A stretch of DNA of 64,000 bases from Paraphoma chrysanthemicola (lineage: Eukaryota; Ascomycota; Dothideomycetes; Pleosporales; Phaeosphaeriaceae). The stretch spans positions 372,001 through 436,000 of the forward strand of contig JAGMWG010000025.1 in assembly GCA_020744225.1 (NCBI GenBank). The letters are read 5' to 3'. This document shows positions 1 to 11,301 of this stretch, piece by piece (the stretch's first letter is position 1; the number at the start of each line of letters is the position of its first letter). The position numbers and the translations under genes were made by a program. Under the pieces are notes generated by a model. The model was not told the origin of the DNA, ran no database searches, and was given only the letters and a program-made list of their open reading frames with translations.

Positions 1-414
1 ACACGCCAATCAAGGAAGGAGTTGCAATGACTGGTGAAATCACCCTTACCGGCAAGGTGCTGAGGATTGGAGGCTTGAGGGAGAAGACTGTTGCAGCGAG
101 ACGAGCAGGCGCAAAGACCGTCATCTTCCCGAAGGACAACATGAGCGACTGGCTGGAGTTGCCAGAGGTACGTTCATCCCGACTTTCATTGAACTGCCCA
201 TGCTAATTATCAACAGAACATCAAAGAAGGCATCGAAGGCAAGCCCGTAACCTGGTACTCCGACGTCTTCAAGATCGTCTTTCCCAACGTCGACCGCGAT
301 ACCGCCAACAAGCTCTGGGACAAAGACTTGAAGCCCAAGAAGGGCGACCGCAAGCGCAAGGAGCAGAAGCGTAAGGAAGAAGAGGAAGAAGAGTCCGGCG
401 AAGATGACGATTGA
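1..414 (+). CDS. PIM1: Lon protease, mitochondrial, C-terminal end (partial)
   Basis: This is the 3' end of an ATP-dependent Lon serine protease, which degrades misfolded and oxidised proteins in the mitochondrial matrix. Exons are 1..167 and 217..414, with a 49-nt intron (168..216, GTACGT..CAG, branch-like GCTAAT). The first residues read TPIKEGVAMTGEITLTGKVL, the block near the end of the Lon protease domain, followed by IGGLREK and AARRAGA. The catalytic Ser lies upstream, outside the window. The protein ends in a lysine-rich then acidic tail (KRKEEEEEESGEDDD). It has no SKL-type C-terminus, so the mitochondrial rather than the peroxisomal paralogue is inferred. The family assignment is secure; the targeting sequence cannot be seen. 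Confidence 0.93.
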
Positions 415-3143
415 GCGATTTCCCACCACCCACTCTCCTCCAGACATGTACAATATAGAAAGCGGGAAAAGCGAGCGCAACGCATTCCAGGCGTTTTGAA
501 ATTTGCATACCGGCCATTCCGCCTTTGCATCATGACGGCTGCGTAGCATGCATATAGAAGGAGCTTTTACCTTCTTCTGAGTGTAGATAGATTCTTCGAA
601 CGAAAGTACCTTTGTATAATAGCTCCAACAAGAACAACTTCTCCATCAAATCAATGACCAAAGACCCATTCGCTTCCCCTTGTTGACGATGGATTCGTGA
701 ATCCGGCATCATCCCTTCAATGTAGCTCGTGGCGGGACGGACCGGACCTAGACACATGACGAGAGGACGGGTCTGGATCTAGAGCTGAGCTGAGCTGAAG
801 ATCCCGCGGAAGCAACATCACTTGGTGGAACTGGACACAGCATGAAAGGAAAACTCCATGATACGATATATCGACCCATAAGGCACGAGTCTCCATCTGC
901 ATCCGGCACAAGAGGTTGGAAATCACTCTTACCGTGTGAAGTTTGGCGTCGAAAAGGTACATGCAGCATGCATCTCGAAGGCTCGAACCAACCCCTCCAT
1001 GCACGCATCCCCACGAAGAGTCTAGCGTCGTAAAGAGTTCAGCCACACGCGTTATTGGCGGGTCAAATAGATTAATAACGGTTCCTTCGGGCCCGGTGTG
1101 GCGCGGTACGGACCACGGCGACGGCGTTGACATGGGACATGGGAGAGGGAATTGCTTTTGCCGTACCGTGGGAGTTCTGCGTTGAGTTGGGATTTCGGAC
1201 CGAGGAAACGGGGGCGACCTCGGGAAAAAGGTGCAACAATCTTGCAACTCGCAAAACAACGTTGAACCTTGACGCTTTCACAGTCCAATTCAGTGGCACG
1301 TCATTGCTCTCATCCGGTGTAAATATTTCTAAAAGTAATGGGCATGGTGATTCGCTGGCCATGTGTAAGAGTTTCTGAGATTGCGGCGCCTCGCGCGCAT
1401 GAACGGTTGACGTGTCAACCCTTGCGTTGGACAACGCATGCGTGCGTGAGGCCGATGCGAACGAGCGAACGGGAGGGAACGAATCACGTCTGCTGATTTG
1501 GGAGGGCGAGGAGGAGTTTTTGTATGCAGTGAGTGTTGTCATACATCGTGAGGTTTGAGGAGCATGGGTGGTGCTGGTGGTGTGTTATGCGGGTTGGGGG
1601 TTGGGAAGCTTCACTGTTCGGGCTGAGATTTGGAGAGGTCTGTCGGTGAGTGCATGTGGGTTAGTATGAAAGCTGATGAGGCATTGTACATTTTAGTTTG
1701 AGGCTGTGTCGATTTTTATCCGGCACAATTGCTGTTTGCTTGTTGACTCGCGATGTTGCATCGGAACAAATGTGCATCCTGAAATGTCACTGCTTGACAT
1801 AAATCGAGGCACTCTCCCACAGGCCGACTGCATGCAGTAGTCGCTGCACTCGAAGCGTGCCGAGAAGACTCCTGTGCGACGCAATAGTGGGGCCCTTGTG
1901 TACGGCTAAGTCTCCATAAGTACCATGGCCTGCAGCTGTCTGAAGGAATTAGCACTCGGCTACCACGGGCTAATGTATGCGCGCCCAAAAGAGGAGACTA
2001 CAATCAATTCAAGATGAGGGGTTGGGGACAGGAAGAATGAAATCAGGACATGAAGGCAGTCATGAAAAACTGCATCAAGTCGAATATTGGCGATGCGGTG
2101 GTGAGATTGTGCGACTCTCACCGCAGGTTTGCAGAGTGGCTGCCACACCGTCTCTGCGCCAATCAGCAACGAAGCCGTCGTTTCTTGCGGCTCGCGCACT
2201 GTCTGATTCGAACGAAAAAGGGCCTTGCTTTGGGCCGGCTGCGTTGTAAATCCTGCAGGGTGTTGGCTTTCCTGTCCAATGTCGTGTGTCCAGCTTGACC
2301 GCCACGCATACAAGCAGCGACCAAAACATTGCGTTGCTGCACATGAATTTTGACTCTGATTTCCCCCCTTTCCCCCGCTCCTGTGAGACTCGTGCCCGTA
2401 CAGCCGCGTGTGTAACGCACATTACCTGTCGTTCGATAAGAATACCGAGCACAAAAGCAGTGCTCTGCAGCAGGGATCACTTTACTGCCTCTTGGAGTTA
2501 GCGCTGATTGGCCAGCCTCAGTGCGCACCCTCATCCCATCTCACCCCGGACGGACTCATCCTCACTCATTGCATCACTCTTGCGCGTCGCCAGCCCGAAG
2601 TCTACCGTCAGCCTAATCCTCTGCGCCCTACTGAGCCTCACCCGGAAGTGCGCGCTGCCATTGCTATTCTCTGCCGCTGCTTCATTTCGCGGTTAGGCGG
2701 CAACCGAGCGCAGGGCATGTCGCTTGGGCCTCAATAATATCACGGGCTGTGCTCTGCGGGATTTTGCGCGCCGCCCACGCGGAGATTGTCGCCGGAAATT
2801 CTTGCGTCCCAGGGGAGAAGACAGAAGAAACGTGACTGGGGAGCTGTGAGTGACGAAGGACATGCACATCGACGGCATCGCGGCACAGGGCACAAACTAG
2901 ATCGATGGATGCGGACAGCCACAGTTACACGCATCACGACACAGCATGACGAGGGCGCCAAAGCGATAGCGCCCATTCCAATCGATACCTTCCCGAGCAC
3001 GCAGCCTGGGATCGTCCCCGCAGTACGTAGCCGATCACGTCGGTGTCCAGAAGGCTGGGAGAGGCAATAAGAGGGCTGGGTTCAGCCAGCGACAACACCA
3101 CGCCGCGCGCTGCGGTGGGTGTAGTGTAGACTCGTAGTGGAAG
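415..3143. other. Intergenic stretch, no supported gene
   Basis: About 2.7 kb between the Lon 3' end and the kinase-like gene. Open frames on both strands are short, overlap each other, mostly lack ATG starts and have no recognisable domain or convincing splice pairs. It probably holds the Lon 3' UTR and a long promoter/5' leader for the gene at 3144. A short GAGCT triplication lies near 782-796. Nothing else is seen. Confidence 0.5.
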
Positions 3144-6100
3144 ATGCCCCATCTACTGTCTGCCGATAATGGAGAGTCGAGCCGGAGTCGGAGCAGGCAG
3201 CGGGCGCGCTCAGAAGTCAACGAGCATAGAAGCATGTGGGATCGCCTCAGCTTCCAGAAGATTGGCTCATGGTTGAAGAGAGAAGAGGGAGAGACTGCGC
3301 AGCCTGTGCAGCCTGTAAAGACGGAGGATGAAGCCAATAAGGAGAACGGGAGGCCGCACTCGAGTGGAGAGCATGCGACAAGAGCGGCAGGCCTGCTGAA
3401 TAGGAGAAGCAGCAGGAGAGTGGTGCCTGGGCTACCAAGACCACTCACGTTCAAGCGAATGAACAGCGAGAAGAGAGACAAGCTGCTGGAGGTGCCTATA
3501 GAGCCTGACTTGCGACGAGCGATTTCAGCAGAGCGAAAGCCGACCCCGTTCCCGCGCGACCTTTCGCCACCGCGAATTTCCGTGCCTTCGATGTCTGCAC
3601 CCGACGTCATGAGCCCCCACGATAGCGAAAGCCAGAAGCCGCTGCCCGAACCGACAATAGGAGGCGGGCCTGACTCGAATATACCCGCAGGCGCGAGACA
3701 GGTCGACTATGGTGAGGAAGAGAGCGTGGACTACATGTCAGCAGGCGGGCCGCCACCTCTCGATATAGTGGACGCGTTCTCGGAACGAGGTTCGCATCGT
3801 TCGGCGTCTGACATTGACGACATACGGTTGGCGGAAGAGCTCGAGGCGAGGTGGATATTAAACCTCAGCATGCATTTTAGGGACATGTCAGACCGGGAGA
3901 AGTTCTTCTTGACATTCGCTGAGGAGCCAAATAAGTGGAGGAGAGTCACCGTGTCCATCGACTATCGCCAGCTGGAGCCGGATTCGCTAGAGGCCGATTT
4001 GAAGACCTTGCATTATCAACGGGACAAGAGCTCAAGGATATACGAAGCCATACGCGACTCACTGTCGGACATACAGTTCTACGACACTGTAACGAACCTC
4101 AAGCTGCAGACTACAGACGGTCGACTACACGTGCATGTCACCGAGGATGTCAACGAGATTATACCCTATCCTTCCACTTCCGCCATCGAACACTTGGAAT
4201 GCAAGCGTTTCCGAGAGAACGCGATATGCTTCGATTCGCACATTTCCGGCTTCGTATATAAGGTCGCAGTGAACAATAAGCCCTTCATCAAGAAGGAAAT
4301 ACCCGGACCGGATGCTGTCGAGGAGTTCCTATACGAGATCAACGCACTCTGCAGCCTACAAGATGCGAAGTCCGTTATCAAGTTCGAAGGCGTCATTGTG
4401 GACGAGACGAACGAGTTGATCAAGGGACTGCTGATTAGCTATGCAGACCAAGGCGCTCTAGTCGACATGATCTACGATTTCAAGCCAACGGGACAACTAT
4501 ACTGGGAGCGACGCGAAAAATGGGCAAGACAAATCGTCGAAGGCCTGTCAGAGATCCACGAGGCAGGTTACGTGCAAGGCGACTTTACGCTCTCCAACAT
4601 TGTCATCGACCAGAACGACGACGCGAAGATCATCGACATCAACCGCCGCGGATGTCCAGTCGGTTGGGAACCACCAGAACTTGCAAAGCTTATCGAGAGC
4701 GGTCAAAGGATATCGATCTACATCGGAGTGAAATCGGATCTTTATCAACTCGGCATGGTGCTCTGGGCACTAGCAGAGCAACAAGACGAGCCAGAACGAC
4801 AGGACAAGCCATTGACCAAAACTATGGATCGTCACCGCTCAGATATACCGGACTATTTTAGGGACATCGTACGATCCTGTTTGAGCGACTCGCCGCGCAA
4901 CCGGCCCTCAGCATCGCAACTTCTGAAGAAGTTCCCCGCGCTCGATCAAGTAGCAGAAACCAAGCCAACAGTGGCATCGAGGGAAAGCATTTCGACGCAT
5001 AGAAGCGATAAGGAGTACATCGACCCTGCCACGGCCGTCGACCTCAACGACATCTCCCAGCATCGCCGTCATTCTCGAAACCAGTCATCGTTCGAGAACA
5101 TCAATGTCCCACCTACAGAGTACCCTGCCTCGTCGGGCTCTTACATCATCCCCAACAACAATGGAGAACGTGGACGCTCGCCTGACGATGCACGGAGCAG
5201 CAGATACCGCAGAAGTGACTGCTCACCTTATCCTGGTCACCGGTCAGTCATGTCTCTCGATGACTCAGAGCTCGAGAATGAACTCGCCAGCCTGCCAGCC
5301 AGCCGGGAGACACGATGGGAACAAATTTACGTGGACGGAGATACCAAGCTGGTACAAAGAGGATGTGGCGATATCAGTGTGCACGACTTTGCGACCCAAC
5401 AAGAACCCAAGGAAATATGCATCACCACGCCACCAGGCGAGATGGAGAACTCGTTCATGACCAGCAAACCCTCCGATGACGCACCATTGAGTTTCTCGGC
5501 GCTCATGCCAATTGAGCCGCAGCTTGCGCCGAGCGCTTTGGAACCACCAAAAGAGGAGTTTCCCCGTGGCGTAGGTGCGAAGAAGTCATTCAGCGAACGT
5601 GTGCACGAGCTTGCTCAAGCCCAAAGTCAACACCCATCCCCCGAGAGCTCGCCAAAGCGCAACCGCCATTCTACCATTCCGGATACTTCGGTCCTGGCCG
5701 ATCTAGAGCATGAGGTAGATTTCAGCTCGTCGGTTTCAACGTCGACTGCGCCATCACGGGTTGGCACTGGCTTTTCGATCTTCGACCTTCCGGACCGCTC
5801 GAGAAGGACAGATACAGGCTTCTCGATTGCGACTGGACATCGCATGCCGATGCATCAAGACTCAGGCTTTGCTGAGCCTGAGCGAATCTCGTACGAGAGT
5901 GAGCGGATACGACACAGCTTGGATGAGAGCATTCGCGATTTGAAGTGGTCGAAGCATGAGGACGAGATAATAAATGAGCGTCTTTGGGACGAGAAAGAAG
6001 GAACAATGTTTGGCTTCGGTGATGGTGTACAAGGAAAAGAGCTGGAAGTCAAAGCGGATCCGATGTCTGCGCCCAGCGTGTCCTTCCCAGCGCCTTCGCT

Positions 6101-6677
6101 GGCGCCCGCCATTCAACTACCGCCAGTCAATGTCGGACCGATCAATGTTCTTCGCGCAGAAGCCGTTGAGAACAATGCGCTTGAGGAGAAGCATTCCAAC
6201 GCCACGATCCGACCACCTAGCATCCTCATCCCCGAATTCCACCACGGCGTACCGAAAGCTCTAGAAGAGAGCAACACACCATTCAGTCCGCCAATCCCCA
6301 CACCTCAGACCGGCGCATCACAAATCTCCACAACAGAACCACTCGCCATCGACCCTCCACGCAAATCCCCGACATTCTTCGTACACGACTACACCGAACC
6401 CACAAAACCTCGCTCTCGATCTCGCTCGTCCTCCCCACACCCCGTCGACGACCTCGACCACACATCCTTTTTACAATCGACATCACCAACAACATCGACA
6501 TACCAACACGACTACCTCGCCCCCACACGCTCGCGCTCTCCGTCCCCTATTTCCGCGCGCAATACCCGCACAGACGACTTGTCTGATTACCTGTCCCATT
6601 CGATTTCATATTCTCAGCCTGAGGAGTCGTTTATGATGCATGCCAAGGCGCATTTTGAGCAGAGTTTGAGGAGGTGA
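3144..6677 (+). CDS. Large protein kinase-like protein (1177 aa)
   Basis: Single-exon gene. The first ATG (AAGATGCC) is used. A diverged kinase fold spans roughly residues 365-600. FIKKEI near 382 would supply the ATP-binding Lys. YVQGDFTLSN near 475-484 is the catalytic loop, with Asp and Asn kept but HRD replaced by V-Q-G-D. IIDINRRG near 496-503 replaces DFG with DIN. WEPPEL stands where APE is expected. No glycine-rich loop is recognisable. Both flanks are long and look disordered: the N-terminus is Ser/Arg/Pro-rich, and the C-terminus carries SR and SP repeats (RSRSRSSSPHP, RSRSPSPIS). The key charged residues are kept, so it may be active or a pseudokinase scaffold. The substrate and pathway are unknown. 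Confidence 0.85.
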   Translation: MPHLLSADNGESSRSRSRQRARSEVNEHRSMWDRLSFQKIGSWLKREEGETAQPVQPVKTEDEANKENGRPHSSGEHATRAAGLLNRRSSRRVVPGLPRPLTFKRMNSEKRDKLLEVPIEPDLRRAISAERKPTPFPRDLSPPRISVPSMSAPDVMSPHDSESQKPLPEPTIGGGPDSNIPAGARQVDYGEEESVDYMSAGGPPPLDIVDAFSERGSHRSASDIDDIRLAEELEARWILNLSMHFRDMSDREKFFLTFAEEPNKWRRVTVSIDYRQLEPDSLEADLKTLHYQRDKSSRIYEAIRDSLSDIQFYDTVTNLKLQTTDGRLHVHVTEDVNEIIPYPSTSAIEHLECKRFRENAICFDSHISGFVYKVAVNNKPFIKKEIPGPDAVEEFLYEINALCSLQDAKSVIKFEGVIVDETNELIKGLLISYADQGALVDMIYDFKPTGQLYWERREKWARQIVEGLSEIHEAGYVQGDFTLSNIVIDQNDDAKIIDINRRGCPVGWEPPELAKLIESGQRISIYIGVKSDLYQLGMVLWALAEQQDEPERQDKPLTKTMDRHRSDIPDYFRDIVRSCLSDSPRNRPSASQLLKKFPALDQVAETKPTVASRESISTHRSDKEYIDPATAVDLNDISQHRRHSRNQSSFENINVPPTEYPASSGSYIIPNNNGERGRSPDDARSSRYRRSDCSPYPGHRSVMSLDDSELENELASLPASRETRWEQIYVDGDTKLVQRGCGDISVHDFATQQEPKEICITTPPGEMENSFMTSKPSDDAPLSFSALMPIEPQLAPSALEPPKEEFPRGVGAKKSFSERVHELAQAQSQHPSPESSPKRNRHSTIPDTSVLADLEHEVDFSSSVSTSTAPSRVGTGFSIFDLPDRSRRTDTGFSIATGHRMPMHQDSGFAEPERISYESERIRHSLDESIRDLKWSKHEDEIINERLWDEKEGTMFGFGDGVQGKELEVKADPMSAPSVSFPAPSLAPAIQLPPVNVGPINVLRAEAVENNALEEKHSNATIRPPSILIPEFHHGVPKALEESNTPFSPPIPTPQTGASQISTTEPLAIDPPRKSPTFFVHDYTEPTKPRSRSRSSSPHPVDDLDHTSFLQSTSPTTSTYQHDYLAPTRSRSPSPISARNTRTDDLSDYLSHSISYSQPEESFMMHAKAHFEQSLRR

Positions 6678-7811
6678 TTGAAGCGGAGAGAAAAGTTTGG
6701 TTCTGGGTTCTTATGGCGCACTTCGGTTGTAATGTGTCTGTGAGCATTTTGTTTTTCCGAACGGAATGGTTTGAAGGGTTGGAAGTAAATATTTTTAATT
6801 TTGCTGCTGGTTGATATTTTCTCATTGGGTTTGTGCTTTTCAGGTTGGAAGCGAGGGTTTGGGTTTGCAAGCGTATTTATTATTTCGTGTAAGATTTCTA
6901 TTTCGCGTCGAGAGGCTGTTACTTTGTCCTTGAGCATGGCTGGGGTTTTCAATGGGCTGTTCTTTGATTTTGCGTGCTAGCGATTTGTGTAGTCTTGTTT
7001 CTTGTTTTGCATGGGAAGAATGGGATAGCGTGCGAAGCGTGGGATACCAGATATTTTGTGGGTTTGCATTTAGATAGCATAGGGAGAATTTATTAAAGGA
7101 TTTTGGTCAAGTTCCACTTGCGTTCCACTTGCGAATGCGATGCGTATTCCCTCATAAGACTTTCTTTTGTACAGGGCGACTGGTGCTTCAGAGCCTCAGT
7201 ACTCGTCCTGCCCTCGGGAGGCCTCATGACTCAAGGGCAGGATAGGTGTGTTCAAGTGCCACTGAGGCTTCTTCCTGATCTGAGTGCTGTAGTTAGAGGA
7301 CTATCAACAAAGCTTTCAGTCGTGAGAATGAATACCCTTATTTTGATGTCGGCGTTTGCGCTAGAAGGCATGAGTGTTGAATGGTCGTGTTTGGCCCTGA
7401 GGCTGAGCAAGCTCATGTGGCTACTTAGCAAGGATATGTTGCCGCGAGGTCGGAGCATGATTGGCGTACGGTGGTAGTAATTGCAGGATTCTTGATGTAC
7501 AGGGTGGTGCTATGAACGAGCTGCACAATCTAGAAGTTTCCGAGGCCGTTTATGCTTGTGAGAAATCAGAAAGTGTTCAGTGCGAGGGATGGGGCTCGCA
7601 TCCCGTTCCATGTGATTTCCTTCTGGTGGGTGGCGAGGGTTGTGCTGATGAGGGGCGGACGTCGTCCCATCGCCATTTTCACACTTGCCCCACCTACAAT
7701 ATCTTTACAACTTCTCGTGCCATCGCGATCCAAAGCAAGTCGTTTCTCTCATGCTACGCTTGCTCGTGTCGGTTCTTGCATCGCTTCGTTGCTTCCAATT
7801 ACTGATCGCAT
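6678..7811. other. Intergenic stretch between kinase-like and HET genes
   Basis: About 1.1 kb. The first few hundred bases are T-rich and look like a 3' UTR; the remainder is probably the HET-gene promoter. Small open frames on both strands around 7100-7480 show no family resemblance and are not called. An 11-nt tandem duplication lies at 7111-7132. Confidence 0.5.
7111..7132. repeat. Tandem 11-nt duplication
   Basis: The unit GTTCCACTTGC occurs twice head to tail in the HET-gene upstream region. It is probably a small replication-slippage duplication; no function is evident. Confidence 0.7.
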
Positions 7812-9854
7812 ATGATGGCAAATGAGGTTGAATCGGCGAGCATGGTAGCTTTGTCCGTTGGCGAAGACGTACCGGCACTATCAGACGAGCATAAGCTGCG
7901 ATCACCCTATGCTGAACAATCTCTGCAACCTGGGGAGATTCGACTCCTGACCATCGATGCAACCATTACGGCAAACAATAGCGAGGCTATCGCAAATCCC
8001 GGGGGAGTGACCTTGCGCCTTGTCACAAAGCGAGTCAGCCTCGAGGAGAAACCTAAATTCGACGCCATATCGTACGTCTGGGGTACCGCTCCTGCGTCGG
8101 TTGTTGTAGAATGCAATGGTGCTCCTCTCCTCGTCACTCCCACCGCATATGATATGCTTCAACATCTTCGTTTGTACCGTCCGAATCTATACCTACCAGT
8201 ATGGATAGATGCAATATGCATCAATCAAAACGATCCAGACGAGAAATCTCACCAGATTCAGCAGATGACGACGATATTTTCCTGGGCAACGTCAGTCATT
8301 GTCTGGATGGGACTGTCCAATCAATGCATTCAAGCGTTCATGGAAGACTTTCCAAGGGTGCAACACCTTGCCAGGAAATGGACACCGATCAGCTGGACCA
8401 AGGATCCGATGTGGAGAGGTGCAGACTGGCCCGTGGATCACGACGATTTCTGGGTTGGTCTATATTATTTCCTTGACCATGACTGGTTCCGCCGACGATG
8501 GACGTTCCAGGAATTCGTGCTTGCTCAAAATGCAACTTTCATCTGCGGAAGCTTCTGTATAGATGCTATTCTCTTCTCCAATTTCGTCGCCGATGGATGT
8601 TCTACTGTGCACGGCTACCTGCCATATAATGCAGACGTTGCATCTCGTGTAGCAACCAAGCCGACGTTCTCGAGGCTCGCACTCACTGCCTGCAACGCAC
8701 TTAAATGGTCCCGAAATAACCGCTCAACGCATAATTGTGGCCTCCATGCTCACTATGTACCGGGCCTCCTGTACTCTATTCAGAACCTTCGGGTCCAGGA
8801 GCCAGTCGATAAGGTTTGGGCAATTGCTGGTTTGCTCGTTGAACATTTACAAGATAAGCTCGCTCCCAGCGTCGACTACAGTGAAAAAGGCCGAGAAGAG
8901 TATTGGAGAACTTACATCAGTTTCGCAAAGACCTTGCTCGAAGAGGGGCCGTCGTTGAGTCTTCTCGATATGCCGCCTCCGCTCACCAAACGGGATCCAA
9001 ATCTGCCATCGTGGTGTATCGACTTCTCGGGCCAATTTTCTTGCTTGAGTATGATAGATGGAGAATGGAATACGCCAATCGGACTGTACCCTGGTCATTA
9101 CCCTCCGTTGCTGTATGATGATAACGATCATCATAAAAGCGTGGACCGGCGGGTTGCAGTTATGGATCATCCAATGAAACTTATATCAGTACTGAACGCT
9201 AGCAATGTCCTCTGCATTCGCGGCTTCATTCTAGACACGATTTCCGACATTGTAGACGATGTAACGCTGTTTGGGCAGGTAGCCCGCATTCGAGATTCGA
9301 GTTCGATGGACTGGAATATGGACAATCCGCTTCATGTAGCCACGATAAAACTGTATGGTCGTGCGCTCTCCCTTGCACGTCGCAAACTCCTAGGAGGAGA
9401 TCACTTTGCAGCTATCCCATCGGAGTTTTTGATGAGCATTTGGACTGATTGCCGCATCGTTGAGGATACGGAAAGAGCTTACAAAGATGCATGGACCTCT
9501 TTCACTGAAAGAGGACGTCAGTACTACTTTTCTTTGGAAAGCTCTAGAAAAGATTCAGCAGATGCTGTTTTTCGACGGCTGATGTATCTTACTGGGTACT
9601 CCTTCTTTGCCACCCAAAACGGTCGCTTTGGTTTAGCGCATCCAGGCTGTAATCCAGGCGATAAACTCTGCACTTTCTACGGGGGACAATCTCTATATAT
9701 ACTCCGCTGGACAGATATCGAGGACGCATCTAGCGCTCATATTAGTGACCGACTTGCTACTTATGGTGGCGCTGCATTCATTCCACATTTGATGGAGCAG
9801 CACGAGCGAGATGCCGCGAGGCTGGAACCTGACCAGATCTTCCATATCAAGTGA
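7812..9854 (+). CDS. HET-domain (heterokaryon incompatibility) protein, 680 aa
   Basis: Intronless gene starting with two consecutive ATGs. A HET domain occupies about residues 83-240. It opens with FDAISYVWG, continues with a conserved VWIDAICINQND block, and then QIQQMTTIFSWATSVIVWMG; these are the three classic HET motif blocks. HET proteins trigger growth arrest and programmed cell death when genetically different hyphae fuse, and some act as execution modules of NLR-like recognition systems. The roughly 440 residues after the domain contain no NACHT, WD40, ankyrin or TPR repeats that I can see, so this is the common stand-alone HET architecture. A possible small gene and a protein kinase follow downstream. 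The recognition partner is unknown. Confidence 0.93.
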   Translation: MMANEVESASMVALSVGEDVPALSDEHKLRSPYAEQSLQPGEIRLLTIDATITANNSEAIANPGGVTLRLVTKRVSLEEKPKFDAISYVWGTAPASVVVECNGAPLLVTPTAYDMLQHLRLYRPNLYLPVWIDAICINQNDPDEKSHQIQQMTTIFSWATSVIVWMGLSNQCIQAFMEDFPRVQHLARKWTPISWTKDPMWRGADWPVDHDDFWVGLYYFLDHDWFRRRWTFQEFVLAQNATFICGSFCIDAILFSNFVADGCSTVHGYLPYNADVASRVATKPTFSRLALTACNALKWSRNNRSTHNCGLHAHYVPGLLYSIQNLRVQEPVDKVWAIAGLLVEHLQDKLAPSVDYSEKGREEYWRTYISFAKTLLEEGPSLSLLDMPPPLTKRDPNLPSWCIDFSGQFSCLSMIDGEWNTPIGLYPGHYPPLLYDDNDHHKSVDRRVAVMDHPMKLISVLNASNVLCIRGFILDTISDIVDDVTLFGQVARIRDSSSMDWNMDNPLHVATIKLYGRALSLARRKLLGGDHFAAIPSEFLMSIWTDCRIVEDTERAYKDAWTSFTERGRQYYFSLESSRKDSADAVFRRLMYLTGYSFFATQNGRFGLAHPGCNPGDKLCTFYGGQSLYILRWTDIEDASSAHISDRLATYGGAAFIPHLMEQHERDAARLEPDQIFHIK

Positions 9855-10546
9855 AAGTCTGGGCAGCTTGAGATGTACACAAGAGCCCAGAAGAATCGCT
9901 GGCTGTGTGCACCACATGACTTATACCGATTGCTCATGTCGCAAAAGAGCAAAAAGCACTCCATATATGAGGCACATGTGCGACTCTCTGCCAGCCTCAA
10001 GTCCTTTTCTAGACATGTCTGCGCCATCATACAATATTAGATTATACATCATCGAAGACGGCATGGAAACAATCACCCGATTGCTTTCGAGATCTTTTGC
10101 CACCAACCAGCAAGCAAATGCCGTGCTTACCGACGAGGTCAAGGCTTACATAGCTTGTAACTACTTGCAGAATTCTGAAGGTCTCAAGGAATATGGGACA
10201 TAGGAGTTAGACTCTGAGAGTAGTGTTGGTGGAGATAGTTTGCGGATCAAAGCGGAGGTCATGGCTGGTGAAGGCTGACGGAAGTTGAGACGAGGTTGGG
10301 ATAGGCGAATTGACGACACGAAAAGATTACAGAAGAGATGGAGTAATCATGTGCACCAAATGAAATTCACGTGGAGAATCACATGTCATCAAACACCTGA
10401 ATCTCGTAGACGGAGTGCTCGTGCCTCCGAATGGCTGTGACAGAAATTCTGACTGTATATCGGAGTCAGCCCTCATGACTCATATGGGAGAAGGAGTATA
10501 TAAAGACAGAAGTTTACATACAAAGTGGCCTACAATATTGCGAACG
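9855..10546. other. Intergenic stretch downstream of HET gene
   Basis: About 0.7 kb. It contains one ATG-initiated open frame (10015..10203, 62 codons) with protein-like composition but no recognised family, intron or promoter motif, so it is not called as a gene. The TATA box for the next small ORF lies at its end. Confidence 0.4.
10497..10504 (+). promoter_or_regulatory. TATA box for small ORF at 10547
   Basis: TATATAAA sits 50 nt before the ATG at 10547, with no ATG in between. This is the spacing of a short-leader RNA polymerase II promoter. Confidence 0.5.
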
Positions 10547-10846
10547 ATGTGGACAACCAAATACACCCTCCGCTATCACATTCCATGCAGGTCCCCGGGC
10601 GCAGAGCTTCTTTGGCACACTATCCCTCCTAGCCCAAGTGATCAAACGTACGACGATCTAGAGCTAGCAAATAATGATGCTAAAATCTTACTCGAGAATG
10701 TGCTGAAACAGCGGGCACGAGAATGTTCGCTGTGTAAGGAGGAGGTTCACCTGGCTGTTCCCGAGGAGAGGCGTGAACAGTGGATCCTGGTGGTTGAGAG
10801 CAATATACTCAAGGCTTCTCTGAGGTTGAAGTGGTCAAAATACTGA
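10547..10846 (+). CDS. Possible small gene, 99 aa, unknown function
   Basis: I do not recognise this protein. It starts at the first ATG after a strong TATATAAA box and reads 99 codons without an intron. The sequence is hydrophilic and charged, with a single CSLC cysteine pair near the middle (ECSLCKEEVHL) and a helical-looking C-terminal half (EERREQWILVVESNILKASL). There is no signal peptide or membrane segment. It lies between the HET gene and a protein kinase, both of which are often variable loci, so it may be a lineage-specific gene or a truncated remnant. Support rests on promoter spacing and codon composition only. Confidence 0.4.
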   Translation: MWTTKYTLRYHIPCRSPGAELLWHTIPPSPSDQTYDDLELANNDAKILLENVLKQRARECSLCKEEVHLAVPEERREQWILVVESNILKASLRLKWSKY

Positions 10847-11301
10847 GTTCAATCATGAGAGACGAGGTGGGTGGTCAAGCAAGTGAATGTGGACTGGGTG
10901 ATAGGGGAGGACAGATGTGGAATTAAGCCACTTCTTGCGCGCCCATACAGATCGAAGATAGATAAGACCAGGCGCACGTAACAGTCGGGGATCAACCAGA
11001 GTAGACGCCAGTACTGACATTAGTCCCTGATATCTCTCCTAAATGTAATTCAGAGATAAATCAACGTTGAGTATGTATTGTGTGGACTCAATTGTCGAAG
11101 GCTCAAAAGTCATACACGATGGCGTACGTAAAAGATTGCTACGACTGCACAGGGTGATAGAGAAGCTATTTTGAACTGTTGTAATTCTCAAATGCATACT
11201 ACTCAGCTCTTCCGTGTCCTTTGGCACACGCTATCGCTTGACATCCGTCACCCGAGACGTGAGTAACTCTGTTGAGGAAGACACCATTCAGAAAAGTGAA
11301 C
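10847..11301. other. Intergenic stretch (convergent 3' ends)
   Basis: About 0.45 kb between the small plus-strand ORF and the minus-strand kinase gene. It probably holds two 3' UTRs. Nothing else is seen. Confidence 0.5.

Noticed and set aside
1072..1542. 156-codon minus-strand frame in the first gap
   Set aside because: No recognisable domain and biased composition; overlapping open frames on both strands suggest a chance opening.
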